Positions 1 to 5,380 of a stretch of DNA of 5,380 bases are shown here, one piece after another. Source of the stretch: Burkholderiales bacterium (GTDB lineage: Bacteria; Pseudomonadota; Gammaproteobacteria; Burkholderiales; Burkholderiaceae_C); the NCBI GenBank assembly GCA_947462175.1, contig CANHOE010000201.1:1-5380 (forward strand). Reading direction: 5' to 3'. How positions within the stretch are numbered: position 1 is the stretch's first letter; each line of letters begins with the position of its first letter. Both the position numbers and the translations under genes were made by a program. Under the pieces are notes generated by a model. That model ran no database searches and was not told the DNA's origin. It worked only from the letters and a program-made list of their open reading frames with translations.

Positions 1-102
1 CGCTGCCGTGACCGTCCGGCACAGGCTTTGCTGTCAAACTCAAGACACAGCGGTCAGCAGCCATCTCATGTCGAGGTCGTGATCGCCAGTGCACCTCGCC
101 CA

Positions 103-1323
103 ATGCGCATTGCGTACCTGATCAGCCTCTACCCGAAAGTCAGCCACAGCTTCATCCGACGCGAAATCCATGCCCTCGAAAGCCTGGGGCTGCAGGTCGA
201 CCGCATTTCCATCCGTGGTTGGGACGAGGCATTGGCCGATGCCGAAGACATCGCCGAACGCGCGATCACCCGCTATGTGCTGAAGCAAAGTGCCGTGGAA
301 CTGGCCGGTGCGGTGGTTGCGTCGCTGGTCGCCTCGCCGCGGCGCTTCTGGCGAGCTCTGTCTGCAGCCATCGGTATGGCTTCCAAGTCAGACCGGTCGC
401 TGCCCTACCACTTCATTTACCTGCTGGAGGCCTGCTGCATCAGCCGCTGGCTGCAAGGTCGCGATGTGCGCCATCTGCATGCGCATTTCGGCACCAACCC
501 GGCCGAGGTGGCGATGCTGGTGCACATGCTGTGCGGCGTGCCCTACAGCTTCACCGTGCACGGCCCCGATGAGTTCGACCGTCCGCAGTTCGCTCGCTTG
601 CGCGACAAGGCGCGCCACGCGGCCTTCGTGGTCGGTGTCAGCAGCTACGGCCGCAGCCAGCTCCTGCGCTGGGTCGACGACGATCAATGGGGCCAGGTGC
701 AGGTGGTTCACTGTGGCCTCGATGCCAGCTTTTTGAATGCCGCCCCAGTGCCGGTGCCCGATGTGCCACGCATGGTGTGTATCGGCCGGCTCTCAGGCCA
801 GAAGGGCCAGCTGATCTTGTTGCAGGCGGCGGCGGTACTGATGAATGACGGTGTGCCGTTCGAATTGGTGCTGGCGGGCGACGGCGAAATGCGCGGGGTG
901 ATCGAAGCCGCCATCGCGCGGCTGGGTCTGGCGCAGCGGGTGCGCATCACCGGCTGGGTCGATGCGGCCCAGGTGCGCGAAGAACTGCTGGCCGCCCGCG
1001 CGATGGTGTTGCCCAGCTTCGCTGAAGGCCTGCCGGTGGTGGTGATGGAGGCGATGGCGCTGGGGCGCCCGGTGCTCACCACCTACATCGCGGGCATTCC
1101 GGAACTGGTGCAGCCCGGCCTCACCGGCTGGCTGTTTCCCGCAGGCGATGTCGATGCGCTGGTCGCTGCGATGAAGGAATGCCTGGCCACGCCGACCGCG
1201 GAGCTTGATCGCATGGGCGCCAGCGCCCGAGAGCGGGTTCGTGAGCGCCATGATGCGGTGCGTGAAGCCAGCAAACTTGCCAGGTTGATGACCGCAACCG
1301 CGCCGAGCGAGGCCGCCCGATGA
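103..1323 (+). CDS. GT4 family glycosyltransferase (GT-B fold, WcaL-like)
   Basis: Probable cytoplasmic, membrane-associated transferase that moves a sugar from a nucleotide-sugar donor onto a growing lipid-linked glycan. Numbered from ATG 103 (406 aa), the N-terminal Rossmann domain opens with YPKVSHSFIRREI, followed by HAHFGTNPAE (about 126-135) and FTVHGPDEFD (150-159), typical of colanic-acid WcaL-like GT4 enzymes. The C-terminal donor domain has IGRLSGQKG (227-235; R229 and K234 fit the donor-phosphate contacts), LAGDGE (257-262) and the E-x7-E signature E308/E316. Length is normal for the family. The start is uncertain: the frame stays open to base 1, with TTG 28 and GTG 79 also possible, and none has a good Shine-Dalgarno. 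ATG 103 was chosen because recognisable homology begins there. The stop overlaps the next gene by four bases (ATGA), so it belongs to the same operon. Acceptor and donor cannot be read from the sequence. Confidence 0.88.
   Translation: MRIAYLISLYPKVSHSFIRREIHALESLGLQVDRISIRGWDEALADAEDIAERAITRYVLKQSAVELAGAVVASLVASPRRFWRALSAAIGMASKSDRSLPYHFIYLLEACCISRWLQGRDVRHLHAHFGTNPAEVAMLVHMLCGVPYSFTVHGPDEFDRPQFARLRDKARHAAFVVGVSSYGRSQLLRWVDDDQWGQVQVVHCGLDASFLNAAPVPVPDVPRMVCIGRLSGQKGQLILLQAAAVLMNDGVPFELVLAGDGEMRGVIEAAIARLGLAQRVRITGWVDAAQVREELLAARAMVLPSFAEGLPVVVMEAMALGRPVLTTYIAGIPELVQPGLTGWLFPAGDVDALVAAMKECLATPTAELDRMGASARERVRERHDAVREASKLARLMTATAPSEAAR
1309..1312 (+). promoter_or_regulatory. Shine-Dalgarno of the family 2 glycosyltransferase
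   Basis: GAGG lies inside the end of the preceding gene, with a 7-base spacer to ATG 1320. It supports that start, which also forms an ATGA overlap with the upstream stop. Confidence 0.55.
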
Positions 1324-2507
1324 TCGTGGTCGACATCCTGTTGTTTCTGGCGGTGGCGCTGCTGGCGCTCCCGGTGGCTGTGGTGTTCGTCGAGGTCCTG
1401 GCGGCCGTGTGTCTGCCTGACCAGCCCGTGTCGGCTGCGAGCGGCCCTCGTGCACCGTTGGCCGTGCTGGTGCCCGCGCACGACGAGGCCGTGGTGATTC
1501 GCGCCACGCTCGAGCGCATCACACCGCAGCTGCAGCCCGGTGACCGTCTGGTCGTGGTGGCTGACAACTGCAGCGACGACACGGCCGCCATCGCCCGGGC
1601 CTGCGGTGCCGAGGCGCTGGAGCGTGTGAACGCCACGCTGCGCGGCAAGGGCTACGCGCTCGACCACGGGGTGCGTCACTTGGAAGCGTCGCCCCCGGCT
1701 GCGGTGGTCATCGTCGACGCAGATTGCGACGTGGCACCGGGCACCATCGAGAAGCTGTTTCGCCAGTGCCAGCACTCTGGCCGACCGGCTCAGGCGCTGT
1801 ACGCCATGGAGGTGGCGCCGGGCGGCGGCGCTGTGTCGCCCATCTCGGCCTTTGCGTGGCGGCTGCGGGTGATCGTGTGCCCGATCGGCATGCACAAGCT
1901 GGGTGGGCCGTGCAACCTGATGGGTTCGGGCATGGCGATCCCGTGGCCACTGGTGCGCGACATCGATCTGGCCAGCGGACACATCGCCGAAGACATGAAG
2001 ATGGGTGTGGACCTGGCCAGGCGCGGTGCGCCGCCGATGCTGTGCCCGCAAGCTCTGGTGACCAGTACCTTTCCAGTCAGCCGAGCGGGAGCGGCTTCGC
2101 AGCGCACGCGTTGGGAGCACGGTCACATCGGCATGATCGTCGACGAGGTGCCGGCGCTGCTGCGCGATGCGGCGCGGGGCATTGGCGCTGGCCTGCTGCC
2201 GATCGCGCTCGAAATTTGCGTTCCACCGAAGGCCTTGCTGGTGCTGCTGCTGCTGGCGTCGGTGCTGGTGACCGCACTGAGTGCGGCCATCGGTGCGTCT
2301 GCCTGGCCGTTTGCCGTGGCGGCCACCGAATTCGGTTTGTTCACCCTGGCGGTGGTGCTCGCATGGGCGCGCTTTGCACGGGACATATTGCCGCTGTCCG
2401 AGGTGCCGCGGATCGGGCTGTACGTTCTGGCAAAGATCCCGCTTTATCTTGGTTTCCTCGTACGACGCCAGGTCGAGTGGGTGCGTTCCAAACGAGATGC
2501 CGATTGA
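1320..2507 (+). CDS. Membrane GT2 family glycosyltransferase, EpsO-like
   Basis: Inverting GT-A fold glycosyltransferase (395 aa) with membrane anchors, expected to act at the cytoplasmic face of the inner membrane in exopolysaccharide assembly. One N-terminal hydrophobic helix (about 3-30) precedes the catalytic domain: PAHDE (52-56), ADNCSDDT (81-88), RGKGYALD (108-115), the metal-binding DADCD (133-137), GSGM (202-205), the putative catalytic base in AED (223-225) and a QxxRW motif (Q261 to W265). Three C-terminal hydrophobic segments follow at about 299-324, 329-352 and 364-382. The ADNCSDDTA and RGKGYALD signatures recall EpsO, a glycosyltransferase of methanolan synthesis in Methylobacillus. 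QxxRW and the membrane helices also occur in processive synthases (cellulose, chitin, hyaluronan), so processivity is possible but not shown. The start overlaps the previous stop as ATGA; the next gene begins 6 bases after its stop. The sugar specificity is unknown. Confidence 0.9.
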   Translation: MIVVDILLFLAVALLALPVAVVFVEVLAAVCLPDQPVSAASGPRAPLAVLVPAHDEAVVIRATLERITPQLQPGDRLVVVADNCSDDTAAIARACGAEALERVNATLRGKGYALDHGVRHLEASPPAAVVIVDADCDVAPGTIEKLFRQCQHSGRPAQALYAMEVAPGGGAVSPISAFAWRLRVIVCPIGMHKLGGPCNLMGSGMAIPWPLVRDIDLASGHIAEDMKMGVDLARRGAPPMLCPQALVTSTFPVSRAGAASQRTRWEHGHIGMIVDEVPALLRDAARGIGAGLLPIALEICVPPKALLVLLLLASVLVTALSAAIGASAWPFAVAATEFGLFTLAVVLAWARFARDILPLSEVPRIGLYVLAKIPLYLGFLVRRQVEWVRSKRDAD

Positions 2508-2513
2508 CACGCC

Positions 2514-3695
2514 ATGACTGACCGCACCTCCGTGCTGCCGCAGCAATTGCCCACCGACTTTCAACGGCCGGTGTTCTGTCTGCTGGGCGTGGCCTTCGAC
2601 ATCATCGACATGCCGACGGTGCTGGCACGCCTGAAGCAGGCGGCGCGTGAGCGCAGCCGCCTGGTGCTGTCGACGCCGAACGTCAACAACATCGTCACGG
2701 TGCAGCGCAATGCCGACTATCGCGATGCGGTGGCCGGTTGCGAACTGGTCGTGCCCGACGGCATGCCGCTGGTGTGGCTGGCGCGTTTGCTGGGCATCCG
2801 CACGCGGCGCATTGCGGGCTCAGACCTGTTCCAGTGGTTGATGAACGGCGATGTCGGCCCGCTGCGGGTGTTTTTCTTCGGCGCGCCGGAGGGTGTCGCG
2901 AAAACAGCCTGCGAACGGCTGAACCGCGATGGCGGGCCGGTGTCGGGTGCAGGGTGGCATTACCCCGGCTTCGGTTCGGTGGCCGAGATGACGGCGACCG
3001 AGGTGCTGGCGAGCATCAACGCCGCAGCACCTGATTTCGTGGTGGTGGCGCTGGGCACAGCGAAGGGCCAGCAATGGATCGAGCGTGCCGGCAACGGGCT
3101 GACGGCGCCGTTGCTGAGCCACCTGGGCGCGGTGGTCAACTTTGTGGCCGGGTCGGTCCGGCGTGCGCCGCTGTGGATGCAGAACCTGGGTTTCGAATGG
3201 CTGTGGCGCATCCGTGAGGAGCCTGCGCTGTGGCGCCGTTACGCGACGGATGGCGCGGCACTCGGCGGCCTGTGCGTGCGCAGTGTGCTGCCGCTGGTGC
3301 TGCGGCGCATATGGCGAAGGGTGTTGCCCGTGCGCTCGTCGGCGCATATCGAACTGGCGGCGCTGGAGGCTGGCCAGAAGCGCCTCACCGTGTCTGGTAA
3401 CTGGCTGCCCGCCGATGTGGGCGCACTGCGAGACACGTTGACGGCGCTGACCGCCACAGACAGCGCCGTGGTCATCGACGCGCAGTCGCTGGGCTGGGTC
3501 GATCACACGTTTATCGGCCTGTTGATCCGGCTCTACGGTCATCAGAAAAAGCGCGGCCAGCGCTTCCTGATCGATCAGCCCAGTGCAGCATTGGCACGAC
3601 AACTGCGATGGCATTGCGCGGGCTACCTGCTGGCACCACTGCTTGTCACAGACATTCATTTCACGAAGAACGGAGCTCAGGCATGGAAACAATGA
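2514..3695 (+). CDS. WecB/TagA/CpsF (GT26) glycosyltransferase fused to a C-terminal STAS domain
   Basis: A 393-aa protein with two modules. Residues about 18-245 are a GT26 transferase, the family that adds an N-acetylmannosamine-type or related sugar to an undecaprenyl-linked intermediate (WecG, TagA). Visible landmarks are STPNVNN (53-59, with T54 and N56), PDG (81-83; D82 fits the catalytic Asp of TagA by its 28-residue spacing from T54), GSDL (102-105), FGAPEG (122-127), and the C-terminal RAPLWMQNLGFEWLWR (217-232) with an EP...RR tail. The usual PKQE signature is altered to AKGQ (183-186). A basic, partly hydrophobic linker (about 245-276) leads to a STAS-like domain (about 277-374). 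Typical GT26 proteins end near residue 250, so about 120-140 residues are extra. No internal start or frameshift separates the modules. The stop overlaps gmhA, so the genes are co-expressed. GT26 identity is firm; STAS identity is by pattern; the substrate is unknown. Confidence 0.87.
   Translation: MTDRTSVLPQQLPTDFQRPVFCLLGVAFDIIDMPTVLARLKQAARERSRLVLSTPNVNNIVTVQRNADYRDAVAGCELVVPDGMPLVWLARLLGIRTRRIAGSDLFQWLMNGDVGPLRVFFFGAPEGVAKTACERLNRDGGPVSGAGWHYPGFGSVAEMTATEVLASINAAAPDFVVVALGTAKGQQWIERAGNGLTAPLLSHLGAVVNFVAGSVRRAPLWMQNLGFEWLWRIREEPALWRRYATDGAALGGLCVRSVLPLVLRRIWRRVLPVRSSAHIELAALEAGQKRLTVSGNWLPADVGALRDTLTALTATDSAVVIDAQSLGWVDHTFIGLLIRLYGHQKKRGQRFLIDQPSAALARQLRWHCAGYLLAPLLVTDIHFTKNGAQAWKQ
3342..3635 (+). 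other. STAS domain encoded within the GT26 gene
   Basis: This stretch encodes residues about 277-374 of the GT26 protein. It follows the STAS order: a strand ending in LTVSGNW (291-297), a helix (301-312), the strand VVIDAQSLGWVD (319-330), then HTFIGLLIRLYGHQKKRG (331-348) and the strand RFLI. Compared with the MDSSGLG loop of SpoIIAA, D330-H331-T332-F333-I334-G335 puts Thr332 at the phosphorylated Ser58. STAS domains bind partner proteins, such as anti-sigma kinases and transporter subunits, and are not catalytic. A role as a docking or regulatory module for the transferase is inference. Confidence 0.7.
3672..3675 (+). promoter_or_regulatory. Shine-Dalgarno deciding the gmhA start
   Basis: GGAG with a 7-base spacer before ATG 3683. 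The alternative ATG 3692, which would give a clean ATGA overlap, is 16 bases away, and the in-frame codon at 3608 lies deep in the upstream gene. The site favours 3683. Confidence 0.65.
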
Positions 3696-4279
3696 TCAAG
3701 TCGACCATCCTCGGTCAGTTGGCCGAGACGCAGGCGGTGATGGCTGCGATGGCGGCCGACGCCAAGCTGGTGCAAACGTTGGAAACCGTCGCCGAGGCCT
3801 GCGTGAAGTCGCTTGGCCAGCGTGGCAAGCTGCTGTTCATGGGCAATGGCGGGAGTGCTGCCGATTCGCAGCACCTGGCCGGAGAGATGGTGAGCCGATT
3901 CGCCTACGACCGCCCGGGCCTCGCCGCGGTCGCATTGACGGTGGACACCTCGGTGCTGACGGCGATCGGCAACGATTACGGCTACGAGTTGCTGTTCTCC
4001 CGGCAGGTGGAGGCGCTAGGGCAGCCTGGCGATGTGCTGTTCGGTTTCTCGACCTCGGGCAAGTCGCCCAACATCCTGAAGGCGCTGCGCACCGCACGCG
4101 AGATGGGCCTGGTGACGGTGGGCATGACGGGCAATCGTGGTGAAGCGATCACGCAGCTGGTCGATCACTGCGTGGAGATTCCGTCGGCCTGCACGCCGAA
4201 CATCCAGGAAGGCCACATCGTGGTCGGCCACATCATCTGCGGGCTGATCGAGGCCAGCATCTTTCCGCAAAAGAAGTGA
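3683..4279 (+). CDS. gmhA: Sedoheptulose-7-phosphate isomerase (phosphoheptose isomerase)
   Basis: Cytoplasmic SIS-fold enzyme that isomerises sedoheptulose 7-phosphate to D-glycero-D-manno-heptose 7-phosphate, the first step of nucleotide-activated heptose synthesis. The 198-aa product matches the usual length (E. coli GmhA is 192). The motif GNGGSAADSQHLAGE is at 54-68 and the phosphate-binding STSGKS at 123-128. The E. coli metal and catalytic residues H61, E65, Q172 and H180 correspond, at a constant +3 offset, to H64, E68, Q175 and H183, so the active site looks intact. The start at 3683 is chosen for its GGAG site; the gene then overlaps the GT26-STAS gene by 13 bases. It overlaps the next gene as GTGA (4276-4279). 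DiaA-like SIS proteins share the fold, but the conserved metal site and the adjacent heptose genes make GmhA by far the better reading. Confidence 0.95.
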   Translation: METMIKSTILGQLAETQAVMAAMAADAKLVQTLETVAEACVKSLGQRGKLLFMGNGGSAADSQHLAGEMVSRFAYDRPGLAAVALTVDTSVLTAIGNDYGYELLFSRQVEALGQPGDVLFGFSTSGKSPNILKALRTAREMGLVTVGMTGNRGEAITQLVDHCVEIPSACTPNIQEGHIVVGHIICGLIEASIFPQKK

Positions 4280-4977
4280 AGGCGATCGTGCTCGCAGGCG
4301 GGTTGGGCACGCGCCTGCGCGAGCGTGTGCCCAACCTTCCCAAGCCGATGGCGCCGGTGGCGGGCCGGCCTTTCCTCGAGTACCTGCTCGATGCGCTGGC
4401 CCGCTGCGGTTGCGACGAAGTGGTGCTGTCGGTGGGCCACCTGTGGCAGAAGATCGAAGTGCATTTCGGCAACAGCTACAACGGCATGGCGCTGCGCTAT
4501 GCGATCGAACAAACGCCCCTGGGCACCGGCGGTGCGATCGCCTTCGCACTGGCGCAATTGCCACCAGACACCGACGCGGTGCTGACGCTGAACGGTGACA
4601 CCTTCCTCGATGTCGATTTCGCGCAGGTGTTTGCCCACCACCGCGCCGCCGGTCTGCCGATCTCGATGGTGCTGCGCGAAGTGGAAGACACGATGCGTTA
4701 CGGCGCGGTGCTGGTGGAAGGGGGCCGTGTGCAGAGCTTTGCCGACAAGGGCCGCAGTGGCCCGGGCCTGATCAATGCGGGCACCTATGTGCTGGACCCG
4801 CGGTGGTTCCGTACGCTCGGGCTGCCGGCCAGCTTCTCGATGGAGGCCGATGTGCTGCAGGCACGTTGCGCCGAGCTGCGCCCCGCGGCCTTCGTGACCG
4901 ACGCAAACTTCATCGACATCGGCATTCCGCAGGACTATGACCGCGCGCAGCAGGTGCTGCCGCAGTGGCTGGCGTGA
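4276..4977 (+). CDS. hddC: D-glycero-alpha-D-manno-heptose 1-phosphate guanylyltransferase (HddC-type nucleotidyltransferase)
   Basis: Cytoplasmic GT-A-like nucleotidyltransferase, expected to join GTP and D-glycero-alpha-D-manno-heptose 1-phosphate into GDP-heptose plus pyrophosphate. The 233-aa protein matches HddC length. It shows the nucleotide-binding LAGGLGTRL (6-14) with PKPM (22-25), EQTPLGTGGA (78-87), the metal-binding NGD (106-108), NAGTY (167-171), E190 and FIDIGIPQDY (212-221). It starts with GTG inside a GTGA overlap with gmhA and ends in another GTGA overlap with gmhB. No good Shine-Dalgarno is visible, so translation probably depends on coupling. The nucleotidyltransferase fold is certain. 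The heptose and GTP assignment rests on family resemblance and on lying between gmhA and gmhB. The related MurNAc-1-phosphate uridylyltransferase MurU or another NDP-sugar pyrophosphorylase is the main alternative. Confidence 0.87.
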   Translation: MKAIVLAGGLGTRLRERVPNLPKPMAPVAGRPFLEYLLDALARCGCDEVVLSVGHLWQKIEVHFGNSYNGMALRYAIEQTPLGTGGAIAFALAQLPPDTDAVLTLNGDTFLDVDFAQVFAHHRAAGLPISMVLREVEDTMRYGAVLVEGGRVQSFADKGRSGPGLINAGTYVLDPRWFRTLGLPASFSMEADVLQARCAELRPAAFVTDANFIDIGIPQDYDRAQQVLPQWLA

Positions 4978-5380
4978 GTGCGCGGGCGCTATTCCTGGAC
5001 CGCGATGGCGTGATCAACGTCAACCACGGCTATGTGCACCGGCCGGAGCAGATGGACTTTGTGCCCGGCATCTTCGCGCTGGGCCGCGCCGCGGTGCAGC
5101 GCGGCTACCGCCTGATCGTGGTGACCAACCAGGCGGGCATCGGCCGCGGCTACTACACCGAGGCTGATTTCGCTGCGGTGACCGCCTGGATGTGCGAGCA
5201 GTTCGCTGCCGAGGGTGCGGCCATCACTGCGGTGTACCACTGCCCCTACCACCCGGAACACGGTGTGGGTGAGTACAAGCGAGAGTCACATTGGCGCAAG
5301 CCAGCGCCGGGCATGCTGCTGGCCGCGGCGCGCGAACATGGCCTTCACCTGCCCGATTGCGTGCTGGTCGGCGACATGGA
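4974..5380 (+). CDS. gmhB: D-glycero-D-manno-heptose 1,7-bisphosphate 7-phosphatase (partial, 3' end outside window)
   Basis: HAD-superfamily phosphatase that removes the 7-phosphate from heptose 1,7-bisphosphate. The first 135 residues are present, of about 180-190 in the family; the frame is open at the right edge. DRDGVIN (9-15) holds the nucleophile D9 and acid/base D11, matching E. coli D11 and D13. VTNQAGIGRG (50-59) is motif II, RKPAPGM (108-114) carries the motif III Lys, and VGDM (132-135) begins motif IV, which is cut off. The GTG start lies in a GTGA overlap with hddC. It aligns without gaps to the E. coli zinc-loop region, but only C90 of the four zinc ligands remains (Y92, S105 and W107 replace H94, C107 and C109). 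Next to an HddC the expected substrate is the alpha anomer. A related HisB-type histidinol phosphatase is possible but fits the context less well. Confidence 0.92.
   Translation, partial: MSARALFLDRDGVINVNHGYVHRPEQMDFVPGIFALGRAAVQRGYRLIVVTNQAGIGRGYYTEADFAAVTAWMCEQFAAEGAAITAVYHCPYHPEHGVGEYKRESHWRKPAPGMLLAAAREHGLHLPDCVLVGDM

Noticed and set aside
2233..2276. A CTG/GTG-rich tract looking like a simple repeat.
   Set aside because: It is explained by Leu/Val codons of the first C-terminal membrane helix of the GT2 protein and has no regular unit.
2508..2513. The only true intergenic gap, considered for a promoter or terminator.
   Set aside because: Six bases are too few, and no hairpin with a T-run or -35/-10 pair is visible around it.
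1724..2521. A 265-codon open frame on the plus strand in another frame of the GT2 gene.
   Set aside because: It lies almost wholly inside the GT2 gene and encodes Arg/Ala/Gly-rich sequence without motifs, so it is a shadow of the real frame.
1083..2564. A 493-codon open frame on the minus strand across the whole GT2 gene.
   Set aside because: Its translation is rich in His, Arg and Gln with no recognisable domain, while the plus strand carries a full set of GT2 motifs. Long antisense frames are expected in G+C-rich genes with G/C third positions.
3608..3682. A longer gmhA beginning at the in-frame ATG at 3608.
   Set aside because: The added 25 residues do not resemble GmhA, would overlap the STAS-encoding region by 88 bases, and lack the GGAG site that precedes ATG 3683.
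2820..3692. A 290-codon minus-strand open frame opposite the GT26-STAS gene.
   Set aside because: It is Gln/Arg/His-rich shadow sequence; the plus-strand frame is a clear two-domain protein with good junctions on both sides.

Overview
The window is G+C-rich (about two thirds G+C by eye) and is packed with six plus-strand genes that overlap or nearly touch. It has no RNA gene, mobile element, CRISPR array or intergenic gap worth the name. Codon use, protein style and gene content suggest a betaproteobacterium, possibly of the Burkholderiales (Rubrivivax/Leptothrix/Methylibium-like). That placement is inference from style, not from a marker gene. The block reads as the interior of one exopolysaccharide or surface-glycan operon, with both ends outside the window.

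Layout, left to right. (1) 103-1323 encodes a GT-B fold, family 4 glycosyltransferase; its exact start is uncertain and may lie further left. (2) 1320-2507 encodes a membrane-anchored family 2 glycosyltransferase resembling EpsO of methanolan synthesis. (3) 2514-3695 encodes a WecB/TagA/CpsF (GT26) glycosyltransferase carrying a C-terminal STAS domain, the most unusual protein here. (4) 3683-4279 encodes GmhA, sedoheptulose-7-phosphate isomerase. (5) 4276-4977 encodes an HddC-type sugar-1-phosphate guanylyltransferase. (6) 4974-5380 encodes the N-terminal two thirds of GmhB, heptose bisphosphate phosphatase, cut by the window edge.

How they fit together. Genes 4-6 supply three of the four activities needed to turn sedoheptulose 7-phosphate into GDP-D-glycero-alpha-D-manno-heptose. 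The kinase (HddA) is not in the window and should be nearby if the reading is right. Genes 1-3 are the kind of glycosyltransferases that build a repeat unit on a lipid carrier at the inner face of the cytoplasmic membrane. The simplest model is a heptose-containing exopolysaccharide, capsule or other surface glycan made separately from the ADP-heptose of the LPS core.

Points worth a second look: the GT26-STAS fusion, with a Thr at the position phosphorylated in partner-switching STAS proteins; the eroded PKQE signature in that same enzyme; and a GmhB that has lost three of the four zinc ligands known from the E. coli enzyme. Four-base ATGA/GTGA stop-start overlaps at three junctions, and a 13-base overlap at a fourth, indicate tight translational coupling.
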